From NCBI GenBank assembly GCA_947488755.1, contig CANLAD010000001.1, positions 1,378,247-1,442,246 on the forward strand: a stretch of 64,000 nucleotides of DNA, written 5' to 3'. Shown here piece by piece: positions 1 through 9,565 of this stretch (positions within the stretch are counted from its first letter, which is position 1; every line of letters starts with the position of its first letter). The notes beneath the pieces were generated by a model. That model did not search any database and had not been told where the DNA came from. It was given only the letters and a program-made list of their open reading frames with translations. The translations under genes were made by a program, and so were the position numbers. Source of the stretch: an uncultured Erythrobacter sp. (GTDB lineage: Bacteria; Pseudomonadota; Alphaproteobacteria; Sphingomonadales; Sphingomonadaceae).

Positions 1-439
1 TCGGGCGGTCGAGCACCCAGACCTCCTTGCCGTGCTTCGCCGCTTCTTCCAGCAGATAGAGCAGCGTCGTGACAAAGGTGTAGATCCGGCAGCCCAGATC
101 CTGCAGGTCGAACAGGAATACGTCCGCGCTCGACATCATCTGCCCGGTAGGCCGCCGAACCTCGCCGTAAAGCGAGAAGACAGGGATGCCGTATTGCGCA
201 TCCATTTCATCGCGCGTTTCGACCATGTTGTCCTGCTTGTCGCCCTTCAGCCCATGCTGCGGGCCGAAGGCGGCGGTGATGTTCACGCCCGCCGCGATCA
301 GCGCGTCGAGACTGTGCGTGAGGTCCAGCGTCACGCTCGCCGGATGGGCAACGAGCGCCACGCGGCGATCCTTCAGTTCGCGAAGGAGCGAGGTGTCTTC
401 GAGCAGACGGTCGATGCCAAATTTCACGGTTCCAGTCAT
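1..439 (-). CDS. DUF1343 family protein (NamZ-like exo-muramidase), N-terminal part
   Basis: The gene runs off the left edge; only about 146 N-terminal residues are present. The reverse strand reads from an ATG at 439 as MTGTVKFGIDRLLED and continues with ALVAHPAS, AFGPQHGLKGDKQDN, VFSLYGE and FDLQDLGCRIYTFV, which are typical conserved blocks of DUF1343 proteins. The family includes NamZ, an exo-beta-N-acetylmuramidase that trims peptidoglycan fragments during wall recycling. The recognition rests on these motifs; the C-terminal half cannot be judged. No export signal is obvious with this start, so a start outside the visible reading frame cannot be excluded. Confidence 0.8.
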   Translation of the reverse strand, partial: MTGTVKFGIDRLLEDTSLLRELKDRRVALVAHPASVTLDLTHSLDALIAAGVNITAAFGPQHGLKGDKQDNMVETRDEMDAQYGIPVFSLYGEVRRPTGQMMSSADVFLFDLQDLGCRIYTFVTTLLYLLEEAAKHGKEVWVLDRP

Positions 440-538
440 GGGAAAGTGCGGTGGAACAGCAACGCCGCAAACGCAATTGCTTTCGTTTCCATCCTGAAGC
501 TGGCGGGAACGGACGGGCGCGTGTATCGCTCTTGCAGC

Positions 539-1036
539 ATGGATATCGAATGGACCCCCGCTCTCGTCGCTGCCGCCTGGGCCATCATTCTCGGCGGCGC
601 GGGCGGTCTGCTGACCGAAATCGGTGACTGGTATCGCAATCTGAACAAGCCGAGCTGGCAGCCGCCCGACTGGCTGTTCGGACCGGCCTGGACCATCATT
701 CTCGGGCTTTCGGGTTGGAGCTTCTATCTCGCCTGGACGAGCGCGACGACGCTGGAAGATGGCATTATCATCGGCGCGCTGTTTGCGGCCAATTTCGTGT
801 TTCACCTCGCCTGGTCGCCGCTGTTCTTCAAGATCAAGCGGCCCGATTTCGCACTGGTCGAGAATGTGTTCCTGTGGCTGTCCGTGCTGGCGCTGTGCCT
901 CGTCCTGCCGCGCTATTCCGAGCTCGCCGGGTGGCTCAACGTCCCGTATATCTCATGGGTGAGCTTTGCGTTTTTGCTCAACTTGAAGATCGTGCAGCTC
1001 AACAAGCCGTTCGGCCAGCGACCCGCGGAAGCCTGA
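539..1036 (+). CDS. tspO: TspO/MBR family protein
   Basis: A 165-residue membrane protein with five hydrophobic segments, the usual size and layout of TspO/MBR proteins. Family hallmarks visible are NKPSWQPPDWLFGPAWTII near residues 35-55 and the W-rich segments FHLAWSPLFF and YISWVSFAFLLN. TspO proteins bind tetrapyrroles and cholesterol-like ligands in the membrane and are linked to stress or oxygen-dependent regulation in alphaproteobacteria. The reading frame stays open much further upstream, but the upstream part lies antisense to the DUF1343 gene and has no protein-like character, so the ATG at 539 is chosen. It is followed directly by a convergent gene. Confidence 0.9.
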   Translation: MDIEWTPALVAAAWAIILGGAGGLLTEIGDWYRNLNKPSWQPPDWLFGPAWTIILGLSGWSFYLAWTSATTLEDGIIIGALFAANFVFHLAWSPLFFKIKRPDFALVENVFLWLSVLALCLVLPRYSELAGWLNVPYISWVSFAFLLNLKIVQLNKPFGQRPAEA

Positions 1037-1564
1037 TTATCGAGGATCGGGGCGCTCGACGATAAGCTGTCGGCAGGCTTCTGAATGGAAGTCGGGTTTG
1101 CCGGGGCCGAACGCGAGCGCCCAGTATTGCAGTTCTCCATCGCCGTGTTCGACCACCGCGCTCAGGCCCACCTGTGCAGGTGCGGGTATATCGGCGGCGA
1201 TCCGCGCCTCGAGCGACAAGGCGCCCTCCGCGACCGTTGGCACGACGGACACCGCGTCGATGGCCATGTCGCGCATGTTTTCGCGGTAGCTGTCGAAGGC
1301 ATAGGCGGTCCAGCGTCCGGATGGCGAGAGGTTGAACTCGCGATATTCTGTGCCGCCGATTGGCTGCCAGAAGACCTCGAAACAGGTCGTTTTCCATAGA
1401 TCGTTCCCGCGCGCCGAAGGGGCTTGCGGCGGCAATCTTATGACATCCACCCTGCCCTCCATGCGAAAGCGGGCCTCGAAACCCTCAGGTGTTGCGTCGA
1501 TGGCGGCGGTGACGGCGACGATCGGGCCGAGGTCGCAGGTGCGATGGAGCATGAGCGGTTGCAT
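1037..1564 (-). CDS. DOMON-like domain protein
   Basis: A 175-residue protein starting [15 protein letters not shown]. Segments such as [28 protein letters not shown] and FGPGKPDFH match the DOMON-like proteins common in sphingomonads, whose fold is related to haem- or sugar-binding DOMON domains. Its function is not known. The frame is open 31 codons further upstream, but that would run across the tyrS promoter and start; the ATG at 1564 leaves an 80-base divergent promoter region. No signal peptide is evident. It ends exactly where tspO ends, in convergent orientation. Confidence 0.7.
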   Translation of the reverse strand: MQPLMLHRTCDLGPIVAVTAAIDATPEGFEARFRMEGRVDVIRLPPQAPSARGNDLWKTTCFEVFWQPIGGTEYREFNLSPSGRWTAYAFDSYRENMRDMAIDAVSVVPTVAEGALSLEARIAADIPAPAQVGLSAVVEHGDGELQYWALAFGPGKPDFHSEACRQLIVERPDPR

Positions 1565-1643
1565 CCCAGCGCCTATCGCCGCTGCGCGCGCCGCTCGCAA
1601 GGCCACTAGCCCCTGCCCTGCCCCGCTGGTAAGCGCCGCGCGC

Positions 1644-2885
1644 ATGACCACCGACACACACGCATATTCCTCCGATCTGCTGCGCCTGCTGGAGAGCCGC
1701 GGCTACATCCACCAGATCACCGATGCGGGCGCGCTCGATGAGTTGGCGGCAAAGCAGGTGGTGCCCGGCTATATCGGCTTCGACGCGACCGCGCCCAGCC
1801 TGCATGTTGGCAGTCTGGTGCAGATCATGATGCTGCGCCGCTTGCAGCAGGCCGGGCACAAGCCGATCGTGGTGATGGGTGGCGGCACCACGAAGGTCGG
1901 AGATCCTTCGGGCAAGGATGAGAGCCGCAAGATGCTGACGGACGCCGCGATCGAGGACAACATCGCCTCGATCCGCACGGTGTTCGAGCGATTGCTGACT
2001 TTCGGTAACGGGCCGACCGATGCGGTGATGGTCAACAACGATGAATGGCTGTCCACCCTCGGTTATATCGAGATGCTGCGCGATGTCGGGCCGCACTTCA
2101 CCGTCAACCGGATGCTCACCTTCGATTCGGTGCGCCTGCGCCTTGACCGCGAACAGCCGCTGACTTTCCTCGAATTCAATTACATGATTCTGCAAGCTTA
2201 TGATTTCGTCGAGCTTGCGCGCCGTTATGACTGCCGGTTGCAGATGGGCGGCAGCGACCAATGGGGCAATATCGTCAACGGAATGGAGCTGGGGCGCAGG
2301 CTCGACGGGCGCGAACTGTTCGGGCTGACGACTCCACTGCTGACCACGGCTGACGGCGCGAAGATGGGCAAGACCGCGGCGGGCGCGGTGTGGCTTAACG
2401 ACGACATGCTGCCCGCCTACGATTTCTGGCAATACTGGCGCAATTGCGACGATCGCGATGTCGGGCGGTTCCTGCGCCTGTTCACCGATCTGCCGCTGGA
2501 GGACATCGCGCGGCTCGAAGTGCTGGAGGGCGCGGCGATTAACGACGCGAAGGTGGTGCTAGCCAACGAGGTTACGAAGCTTGTGCGCGGCGAGGATGCG
2601 GCCCGCGCGGCCGAAGCGACGGCGCGCGAAACCTTTGCGGGCAGTGGGGCTGGCGAAGACCTCCCCACGCTCAGCGTTGGCGAAGCGGGTATGCGGATCG
2701 GCGCCGTCCTGACGAAGCTTGGCTTCACCGCATCGAACGGTGAGGCGAAGCGCAAACTCGCCGAGGGTGCGGTAAAGCTCGGCGACCAGGCGATCTCCGA
2801 CCCCGCCCACGTGATCGCCCCCGCCGACGGGGACACAGTGCGGCTCAGTCTGGGCAAGAAAAAGCACGCGCTCATAACCAGATGA
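1644..2885 (+). CDS. tyrS: Tyrosyl-tRNA synthetase
   Basis: A 413-residue class I aminoacyl-tRNA synthetase that charges tRNA-Tyr. The HIGH-type motif appears as HVGS at residues 54-57, and the KMSKS motif as KMGKT starting at residue 240. [13 protein letters not shown] and GGSDQWGNI are characteristic tyrosine-site blocks. The C-terminal part (about 345-413, with [16 protein letters not shown]) is an S4-type RNA-binding domain. The start is the ATG reading [13 protein letters not shown]; the longer open frame upstream is antisense to the DOMON-like gene. A hairpin follows the stop codon. Confidence 0.97.
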   Translation: MTTDTHAYSSDLLRLLESRGYIHQITDAGALDELAAKQVVPGYIGFDATAPSLHVGSLVQIMMLRRLQQAGHKPIVVMGGGTTKVGDPSGKDESRKMLTDAAIEDNIASIRTVFERLLTFGNGPTDAVMVNNDEWLSTLGYIEMLRDVGPHFTVNRMLTFDSVRLRLDREQPLTFLEFNYMILQAYDFVELARRYDCRLQMGGSDQWGNIVNGMELGRRLDGRELFGLTTPLLTTADGAKMGKTAAGAVWLNDDMLPAYDFWQYWRNCDDRDVGRFLRLFTDLPLEDIARLEVLEGAAINDAKVVLANEVTKLVRGEDAARAAEATARETFAGSGAGEDLPTLSVGEAGMRIGAVLTKLGFTASNGEAKRKLAEGAVKLGDQAISDPAHVIAPADGDTVRLSLGKKKHALITR

Positions 2886-2910
2886 GCCGCTTGCCCGAAG
2901 CGGCGCTTTA
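2886..2910 (+). terminator. Hairpin after tyrS, probable terminator
   Basis: Immediately after the tyrS stop there is a perfect 7-bp stem (GCCGCTT at 2886-2892, AAGCGGC at 2898-2904) with a 5-base loop, followed by only a short T-rich stretch. It probably ends tyrS transcription, although the weak T tract makes this uncertain. Confidence 0.5.
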
Positions 2911-2990
2911 CCAATTGTCAGCCTTTATACAGCATGACGGTCCAACCCCGCAGCGATGTGCGGGGGGCTATCATCGGAGGGGCTTGATAC

Positions 2991-3329
2991 GTGACTGCCG
3001 GAGCGAACCTTAGCGTAACGGACCTGCGGCGCGCCGCGCGTCATCCGGTGGATTACTCGGCCATTGTCGAACATTTCGACCAGGGCGATCTCGACCTGCA
3101 TGTCTGCAACATCTCCGCCCACGGCTTCATGGCGGACAACGCGACGCAGCTTAAGCGCGGCGACCGGGTGATGATCCGACTGCCAATCGTCGGCCGAATC
3201 GAGGCTTACGTTATCTGGACCCGCGATACGCGCGCGGGCTTTCAGTTCGAACGGATCATCCGGCTTGACGATTTCGTGGAGATCATCGACGAACTGCAGC
3301 CCAATCCGCGCCTTCGCAAGGGACGCTGA
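2991..3329 (+). CDS. PilZ domain protein
   Basis: A 112-residue single-domain protein. It shows the PilZ pattern: an N-terminal RRAARHPVDY segment (RxxxR-type arginines near residues 14-18), then NISAHGFMAD near residues 40-50 in place of the usual (D/N)xSxxG motif, followed by beta-strand-rich sequence. PilZ domains bind cyclic di-GMP. The start is GTG with GGAGG about 10 bases upstream. The histidine within the NISAHG motif is unusual but does not remove the Ser and Gly. A c-di-GMP enzyme (GGDEF/EAL) lies at 32.8 kb but is not linked in an operon. Confidence 0.8.
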   Translation: MTAGANLSVTDLRRAARHPVDYSAIVEHFDQGDLDLHVCNISAHGFMADNATQLKRGDRVMIRLPIVGRIEAYVIWTRDTRAGFQFERIIRLDDFVEIIDELQPNPRLRKGR

Positions 3330-3367
3330 TCTCGTCGATTATCGGGGCTTGAGAGCCTAAGGCCCGC

Positions 3368-4711
3368 TTGGCAGGCAGCATCACGCCTGCCATGGGCCGC
3401 AGGGTGAACGCCGCGACGCCATCCCCCGATACGCACCCTTTCCGGATCCACAATTTCCGCTGCTACTGGGTCAGCCGCCTGGCGATGACGCTGGCGCAAT
3501 ATGCGATGCTGCTCATCATCGGATGGCAGACTTACACCATCGCGCGCGATGGCGGGATGACGATTGCCGAGGCTTCGGGACAACTTGCCCTTATCGGCCT
3601 GCTGCAGTTCCTGCCGCTGTTCGTGCTGACGCCGTTTTCGGGCCTTGCCGCCGACCGGTTCGATCGGCGCGCGCTGGGGCGGCTCACCGTGCTGCTGCAA
3701 TTGCTGTGCGCCGTGGTGCTGGGCTGGGCCACCTGGAGCGAAGCCATCGCGCTGCCAATCCTTTATGGAATCGCGGTGCTGCTGGGCATAGCGCGCGGCT
3801 TTGCCGGCCCGGCGCTATCGGCGCTCGCGCCCAACCTCGTGCCAAAGCCGATCCTGCCGACTGCCATCGCGCTGTCGTCTATATCCTGGCAGGTCGGCAT
3901 GATCGGCGGACCGGCGCTGGGCGGCTATCTCTATGCGATCGAGCCCGCTTTGCCCTACGCCGTCGCGACCGGCCTTTTCGCGATCTCGATGGTGGCGCTC
4001 ACCCTGATCGGCCGCGTGCCACAGCCGCCCAGACGAACGGACCAGCGGCCCATCGGCGCGATCATCGACGGAATGCGCTATGTCGTGCGCAACAAGATGG
4101 TGCTGGGCGCGATCACGCTTGATCTGTTTGCGGTGTTTCTTGCCGGAGCAACCGCGCTGTTTCCGGTTTATGCGCGCGACATCCTGATGGTCGGAGAGAC
4201 GGGCCTCAGCCAGCTTGCGATGGCTCCCGCGGTCGGCGCGGCACTGACGGCGGCGTGGTTCTCATTCCGCCCGATCAAGACCGGCGTGGGGCCGAAAATG
4301 CTGTGGGCGGTCGCGATCTTCGGGGTGGCGACCATCGTCTTCGGGCTTTCGACCTATATGCCGCTCAGCCTCGCCATGCTGTTCATCGTCGGCGCGGCGG
4401 ACATGTTCAGCGTTTATATCCGTCAGTCGCTCATTCAATTGCACACGCCCGATGACAAGCGCGGGCGGGTGTCCTCGGTCAGCATGCTCACCATCAGTGC
4501 CTCGAATGAAGGGGGCGATTTCTTCTCCGGCACCCTCGCCTTCCTGATCGGTCCGGTCGCCGCCGTGGTCGCGGGCGGGATCGGCGCTATCGTCACCGTG
4601 GCGCTGTGGGCGCGCGTATTTCCGGTGCTGCGCACCACGAAGACCTTCGATCCGCCGCCAGACCTGCTACATGACACCCCAACCAAACAATCCGAAGGAG
4701 CCCCCACATGA
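3368..4711 (+). CDS. MFS transporter
   Basis: A 447-residue major facilitator with about 12 hydrophobic segments. The loop [15 protein letters not shown] (about residues 93-107) is the classic MFS loop 2-3 signature, and [19 protein letters not shown] is the equivalent in the second half. It resembles the enterobactin-exporter-like MFS group; the substrate is unknown. Two starts are possible. The TTG at 3368 has AAGG five bases upstream. The ATG at 3392 lies at the foot of an 8-bp hairpin (3369-3392) and has no ribosome site. The TTG is preferred. The stop overlaps the cysK start by ATGA, so the two genes are probably cotranslated. Confidence 0.85.
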   Translation: MAGSITPAMGRRVNAATPSPDTHPFRIHNFRCYWVSRLAMTLAQYAMLLIIGWQTYTIARDGGMTIAEASGQLALIGLLQFLPLFVLTPFSGLAADRFDRRALGRLTVLLQLLCAVVLGWATWSEAIALPILYGIAVLLGIARGFAGPALSALAPNLVPKPILPTAIALSSISWQVGMIGGPALGGYLYAIEPALPYAVATGLFAISMVALTLIGRVPQPPRRTDQRPIGAIIDGMRYVVRNKMVLGAITLDLFAVFLAGATALFPVYARDILMVGETGLSQLAMAPAVGAALTAAWFSFRPIKTGVGPKMLWAVAIFGVATIVFGLSTYMPLSLAMLFIVGAADMFSVYIRQSLIQLHTPDDKRGRVSSVSMLTISASNEGGDFFSGTLAFLIGPVAAVVAGGIGAIVTVALWARVFPVLRTTKTFDPPPDLLHDTPTKQSEGAPT

Positions 4712-5628
4712 AAGCCGCCAGCATTCTCGAAACCATCGGCAACACGCCGCATATCCGCCTTTCGCGCCTGTTTCCCGATCACGAGGTCTGGCTGAAATCC
4801 GAGCGCGCCAATCCCGGCGGATCGATCAAGGACCGCATCGCGCTGGCCATGGTCGAGGACGCGGAGAAGGCGGGGCACCTGAAACCGGGCGGCACCATCG
4901 TCGAGCCGACCAGCGGCAATACCGGCATCGGCCTTGCGATGGTCGCCGCGGTCAAGGGCTACAAGCTCATCCTCGTCATGCCCGAAAGCATGTCGGTCGA
5001 GCGCCGCCGCCTGATGCTCGCCTATGGCGCGACCTTCGACTTGACCGACAAGATGAAGGGCATGAAGGGCGCGATCGAGCGGGCGGCCGAGATCGTGAGC
5101 GAGACCGACGGCGCATGGTCGCCCAGCCAGTTCGAAAACCCCTCCAATGTCGACGTCCACGTGCGCACCACGTCGCAGGAAATCCTCGAAGACTTTCGCG
5201 ACAACCCCATCGACGTGATGATCACCGGCGTCGGAACGGGCGGTCATCTGACCGGCTGCGCGGAGGAATTGAAGAAGCACTGGCCGGACTTCAAGGCCTA
5301 CGCCGTCGAACCCGAAGCCTCCCCGGTGATCAGCGGCGGTGAGCCCGGCCCCCACCCGATCCAGGGCATCGGCGCAGGCTTCATCCCCGACAACCTCCAC
5401 ACCGATGCAATCGACGGCGCGGTGCAGGTCGACGCGGAAGCCGCCAAGGACATGGCGCGGCGGGCCGCCAGCGAGGAAGGGATGCTGATCGGCATTTCGA
5501 GCGGCGCGACTTTAGCGGCGATCGCGAAGAAGCTGCCCGAGCTGGATGCAGGCGCGCGGGTGATGGGGTTCAATTACGACACCGGCGAGCGGTATCTGTC
5601 GGTGCCGGACTTCTTGCCGGTGGAGTGA
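4708..5628 (+). CDS. cysK: Cysteine synthase A (O-acetylserine sulfhydrylase)
   Basis: A 306-residue PLP enzyme that makes cysteine from O-acetylserine and sulfide in the cytoplasm. The PLP lysine is K41 in NPGGSIKDR, and PTSGNTGIG at residues 67-75 is the substrate (asparagine) loop. [10 protein letters not shown] and GISSGAT are the phosphate-binding and serine-type PLP-binding blocks. The length is normal for the family. It overlaps the upstream MFS gene by four bases. A short decayed copy of an internal cysK segment lies 3 kb downstream at 8701. Confidence 0.95.
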   Translation: MKAASILETIGNTPHIRLSRLFPDHEVWLKSERANPGGSIKDRIALAMVEDAEKAGHLKPGGTIVEPTSGNTGIGLAMVAAVKGYKLILVMPESMSVERRRLMLAYGATFDLTDKMKGMKGAIERAAEIVSETDGAWSPSQFENPSNVDVHVRTTSQEILEDFRDNPIDVMITGVGTGGHLTGCAEELKKHWPDFKAYAVEPEASPVISGGEPGPHPIQGIGAGFIPDNLHTDAIDGAVQVDAEAAKDMARRAASEEGMLIGISSGATLAAIAKKLPELDAGARVMGFNYDTGERYLSVPDFLPVE

Positions 5629-5715
5629 CGGGAGAACCGGCCCCTCCCGCGGATCGAACGATTGTGGCGTCTCATTATATTTTAACTGCACGGCGGCGAT
5701 GATGCGAACCGGCCC

Positions 5716-8697
5716 ATGACTATCATCATCATCCTTGCTCTGGCCGGTGCCGTCGCGCTCCTGTGGGCTCGCGTGGACAAGCTGGAGCAGGATGTCGCGG
5801 ATCTGACTGGGCTGCTTGAAGAGCTGCGGAATACTCGCGTCCCCGAACCGTCGATTGCAAGCGATCTGGGCGGGATCGAGGCTGCACAACCAACCTATCC
5901 GGTCGCGCCTGAAGTCGAAGAATCGCCTAAACCAGTCGAGGAACCGCCAAGTCGAGACCGCGAAACCGAATTTGTAGAGCCGGTCGCCCCGGAACCAGTC
6001 GCGGCCAAACGTATCGAGCCGGATGAGACGGTCTCCGTCGAGGCGCAGCCATACGAGCCGCAATCCTACGAAGCCGACAGCCTATCATCGACGCGCAGCT
6101 TTTCCTTCGATTTCGAAGATATATTTGGCCGCCGCCTGCCAATCTGGGGCGGCGGCTTCGCGCTCGCCATCGCGGGGATCTTTCTCGTCCGCTTCTCCAT
6201 CGAAGCGGGCCTCCTTACTCCGGTGGTGCGCGTCAGCCTGAGCTTCCTGTTCGGACTGGCGCTGCTGGCGGGGGCGGAGGCCGCCTTTCGCTTCGAAGAA
6301 CGCGTTCGCGATCCGCGCGTGCGCCAATCCCTCGCCGGAGCGGGTCTCGCGACCTTGTACGGGGCATTCTACCTCGCGGGCACGGCCTATGGCCTGATCG
6401 GAGCTGGCGCGGCCTTTGTCGGACTAGCGGTGGTCACCGCGGCTGCGATCGTCTTGTCCTTCCGGTTTGGATTGCCCAGCGCGGTCATCGGCCTTGTCGG
6501 AGGGTTCGCCGCTCCGTTGCTGGTGGATAGCGACAGCGCGAATATCCCGCTGCTATCGTTCTACCTCGCGCTCATCACCGGGGGCCTCGCCTGGACCGGC
6601 GAGGCACAGGAGCGCCGATGGCTGGGCTATGCCGCTCTTGCCGCCGGGCTTGGCTGGGGCGCGCTGATGATGTTCGCGGGCGTTTCGAGCGGTTCGGATT
6701 TTGCCGCGCTCGGCGTCTATCTCATCGTGCTCGGCACGGTGCTGCCCGCCTTCCTCCATGCGAAAGGTGGGCCGAGCCTGCCAAAGCTCGCCGCGGGCGC
6801 GGTGGCGACGTTGCAGATGGCGGTGCTTGTAAGCGATGCCGGGTTCTCTGCGTTGACGTGCGGCCTGTACCTGCTGATCGGCGCGGCGCTTTCGGCATTG
6901 GGCTGGCGCTACCCTGCGTTGAAGCTGGGCACGCTGGTCGCTTCCGGTCTTGGCCTCTGGCTGCTGCTGATCTGGCCCGATCCCGACGCCTGGGCCTTCG
7001 CTTGGGTTGCCGCGGCGCAGATTGCGATCTTCGCGGGTGTTCCGCTCGCCCATCAATGGCTTTGGCGCGCCCGCCTTCTCGATATTGCGCAATTGAGCGC
7101 GGTCAGCCTGATCATGGGGATCGTCAGCTATGTCCGGTTCGGAAGCTGGGGCGAACTCGAGAGCGAACCCCTGCTGGCCGCAGCCATGGCGGGGCTTGCG
7201 CTGCTGCCGGCCGGGTCTTTCGCGCTGATCTGGAAACGTGGCGAGGAAGACCAGACACGTCAAACGATCCTCGTGCTCGCACCCACCGCGCTCCTGGTGT
7301 TCGCCGCGCTTCTGCTGATTACGCCCGCCTGGATCGCGCCGATGATGGCAATGCTGGTGAGCGCCCCGCTCATCGGGTTTTGCTGGCGGCGCGATGCGCT
7401 TTCTCTCACCATCGCCGGGTGGGCCGGAGCCGCGATTGCGCTCGTCACGCTGATCGTGACACCGGGCTTCGTCGCCGAGCTCTCTCAATTGGGTGATGCG
7501 CCCGAGGATGTTGACGCGTGGCGGGCGCTGCTTCGCTGGGTTTCCGCCGCTCTGCCGTTTGCCTGCATGGCCTTTATCGGGCGCAATGCGCTGACGCGCG
7601 GCGTCGGCGAAGCATTTGCCGTCGCGCTGGTTTACGGCGTGGTTGCGCAGATCCTCCCGAGCGCGCCACTCGCATGGATCGCCGCGCTTGCGGCCATGGC
7701 TCTGTTCGTCTCGCAGCCCGACCGCATCGCTGCCTGGACGACGGCGTTCGTCATCGCGGGGCTGTGGTCTTTCGTTCCTCTTGTCGAGTGGGTCGAAGCG
7801 GGAAGTTGGGCTATGTTCGGCGACCCATTCTTTGTCAGCGCAGCCATCGCACCGGGCGATCTGGCCCTGCGCGTCGCGCCCACCGCCGCCGCGCTCGCCG
7901 TTCTGGTGTGGAAAGGGCAGGATCGCCGCACGGACTTCAAGGCGTTCGTGTTGCTCGCGCTCGGCATCATCGCGGGCATCACGCTCCACAGCCTTTACAA
8001 GCAGCTCTTCGGCATAAATTCGCTGCTGCAGTTCGAGCAAAACGCGATGGCCGAGCGGACGATCTGGCAGGCTTTGCTTATGCTCGCTGCCTATGGCGCG
8101 TTCAACGCTCTGCCGAAAGCCGTGCGTCAGCCGGTGGGCTTTGGCCTCATCGCGGTCGCTCTTGCGCACTTTGGCTGGTTTACCTTGGTGATGCACAACC
8201 CGCTGCTGGCCGTTCAGCATGTCGGCCCGACGTCGATCGCGAACTGGCTGATGCCTGCCTACGCTACGGCGATCGGTGGCATTTGGTTGGCGTTGACAGA
8301 GTGGGAGGAATCGCCGCCCCGGGTCCGCCAATTCGCAAACGCGGCCACGATAGTGCTGATCTCGTTGCTCGCCTATTCGCTGCTGCGACAGGTTTTCAGC
8401 GGCACGGTGCTGGTTGCGCAAGGCATCGGCGAAACGGAAAGCCTGCTGATCTCGCTGCTCGGCATCCTGCTCGCGCTCGGCTTCCTGTGGTGGGGCTCCA
8501 TGCGGGATGAGCGCAGCTGGCGGGTGGGCTCGCTGGTGTTGATGCTGGTCGCAGTGGTCAAGGTTTTCCTGATCGACGCCGCGGGCCTGCAAGGGTTGCT
8601 GCGCATTGTTAGCTTCATGGCACTGGGCTTCAGCCTGATCGGGATCGGATGGGTGTATTCCCGCCAATTGTCCCAGCGCGCGAGCCAGCCCGTCTAG
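5716..8697 (+). CDS. DUF2339 polytopic membrane protein
   Basis: A 993-residue protein with an N-terminal membrane anchor, a short coiled-coil (RVDKLEQDVADLTGLLEEL, about 15-35), a Pro/Glu-rich linker (about 40-125), and then more than twenty hydrophobic segments to the C terminus. This layout, with RRLPIWGGGFALAIAGIFLVR starting the membrane part, is that of DUF2339 proteins. Their function is unknown; a role in the envelope is only a guess. The very long reverse-strand open frame in this region is a codon-bias shadow. Confidence 0.85.
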   Translation: MTIIIILALAGAVALLWARVDKLEQDVADLTGLLEELRNTRVPEPSIASDLGGIEAAQPTYPVAPEVEESPKPVEEPPSRDRETEFVEPVAPEPVAAKRIEPDETVSVEAQPYEPQSYEADSLSSTRSFSFDFEDIFGRRLPIWGGGFALAIAGIFLVRFSIEAGLLTPVVRVSLSFLFGLALLAGAEAAFRFEERVRDPRVRQSLAGAGLATLYGAFYLAGTAYGLIGAGAAFVGLAVVTAAAIVLSFRFGLPSAVIGLVGGFAAPLLVDSDSANIPLLSFYLALITGGLAWTGEAQERRWLGYAALAAGLGWGALMMFAGVSSGSDFAALGVYLIVLGTVLPAFLHAKGGPSLPKLAAGAVATLQMAVLVSDAGFSALTCGLYLLIGAALSALGWRYPALKLGTLVASGLGLWLLLIWPDPDAWAFAWVAAAQIAIFAGVPLAHQWLWRARLLDIAQLSAVSLIMGIVSYVRFGSWGELESEPLLAAAMAGLALLPAGSFALIWKRGEEDQTRQTILVLAPTALLVFAALLLITPAWIAPMMAMLVSAPLIGFCWRRDALSLTIAGWAGAAIALVTLIVTPGFVAELSQLGDAPEDVDAWRALLRWVSAALPFACMAFIGRNALTRGVGEAFAVALVYGVVAQILPSAPLAWIAALAAMALFVSQPDRIAAWTTAFVIAGLWSFVPLVEWVEAGSWAMFGDPFFVSAAIAPGDLALRVAPTAAALAVLVWKGQDRRTDFKAFVLLALGIIAGITLHSLYKQLFGINSLLQFEQNAMAERTIWQALLMLAAYGAFNALPKAVRQPVGFGLIAVALAHFGWFTLVMHNPLLAVQHVGPTSIANWLMPAYATAIGGIWLALTEWEESPPRVRQFANAATIVLISLLAYSLLRQVFSGTVLVAQGIGETESLLISLLGILLALGFLWWGSMRDERSWRVGSLVLMLVAVVKVFLIDAAGLQGLLRIVSFMALGFSLIGIGWVYSRQLSQRASQPV

Positions 8698-8700
8698 CGC

Positions 8701-8760
8701 ATCGGTGCCGGCCTCAGCCTCGACGAAATCCATACCGACGCCATCGATGGTGCGGTCCAG
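8701..8760 (+). pseudogene. Relic of a cysK-like gene
   Basis: Just behind the DUF2339 stop, 20 codons read [20 protein letters not shown]. The intact CysK (DNA 5368-5427) reads [20 protein letters not shown], so 15 of 20 residues agree, and the bases agree closely too. The similarity stops after the Gln. There is no start codon or larger open frame. This is best read as a leftover of a duplicated cysteine synthase gene. Confidence 0.6.
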
Positions 8761-8890
8761 CTACGCAGAAGCCAGCTCACCCAAGATCACTGCCCGTGCA
8801 AAGATCATGAGGAAATCGGAGATGTCTGCTTGCGGCCTTTATTGCGGACATAAATCGCCGCTTTTTTAGAGCTCCGAAAGCGGACTATGC

Positions 8891-9433
8891 CTACATACGC
8901 TCAAGCGACAAGAACGGTGGATCAGGCAGCTTCACGTCGATGCGGTCACCCGAACGAACCCGTCCGCCCTCAAGTACCACCGTCATGATCCCGGATTTGC
9001 GTACCAATTCGCCATTCGGACCTTTGTCCAGCACGGCTGCGAGAAGACCTTTCTGGAAATTGTCGATTTGCGCACACGGGTTCCGGAGACCGGTGACTTC
9101 CAACCGAACATCTTCACCGATCTCTAGAATCGCATGGCGAGGAAGGCCAAGTAGGTCTACTCCTTGCGTTGTGATATTCTCACCGAGGTCAGCTGGCATT
9201 ACCGTGAAACCCTTCTCTGCAACTTCGTCAAAAAGTTCTGCGTGGATCAGATGGACTTGGCGAAGGTTGGGTTGAGTTGGATCTACTTTGACGCGTGAGC
9301 AGTGCTTCACCTTCACGCCGAGGTGCGCGTCACCTTCAACGCCAAGACCGGCAACAATCTTAATTTCTGGGACAAGATTTTTCGAGAAGTTATGTCCAGC
9401 ATCTCTGGCTACCGCGACGACCGTTCCTGACAA
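8891..9433 (-). CDS. MOSC domain protein
   Basis: A 180-residue stand-alone MOSC domain. It shows GVEGDAHLG, QVHLIHAELF, ADLGENITTQGVDLLGLP and a single conserved cysteine in LRNPCAQID (about residue 121), the expected sulfur-carrying position. MOSC domains are the C-terminal part of molybdenum cofactor sulfurases and of YiiM/mARC-type proteins that bind or transfer molybdenum cofactor. The gene is visibly less GC-rich than its neighbours and sits next to a cysK relic, so it may have arrived separately. Its substrate is unknown. Confidence 0.85.
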   Translation of the reverse strand: MSGTVVAVARDAGHNFSKNLVPEIKIVAGLGVEGDAHLGVKVKHCSRVKVDPTQPNLRQVHLIHAELFDEVAEKGFTVMPADLGENITTQGVDLLGLPRHAILEIGEDVRLEVTGLRNPCAQIDNFQKGLLAAVLDKGPNGELVRKSGIMTVVLEGGRVRSGDRIDVKLPDPPFLSLERM

Positions 9434-9565
9434 TGTGATGCCTCCAAACCAAAGCTCAGACCGCCATTAATCTCATCATTGCCAGAAGGCGACCTTCCGC
9501 TCCCCACCCAACCCGAGACATTCAACCATCGCACTGCATCGAGGGCTCAGCGCTTACCAAGATCC

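Noticed and set aside
32..538. Long N-terminal extension of TspO
   Set aside because: The frame is open but lies antisense to the DUF1343 gene and translates to a charged, non-domain sequence.
3369..3392. Hairpin before the MFS gene as a riboswitch
   Set aside because: Only an 8-bp stem with an 8-base loop and no larger conserved fold. It may lie within the coding region if the TTG start is used.
6553..8733. 726-codon open frame on the reverse strand opposite the DUF2339 gene
   Set aside because: The product is a Gln/Arg/Asp-rich sequence with no hydrophobic core or known motif, and the forward strand encodes a clear membrane protein. It is a shadow of GC-biased third positions.
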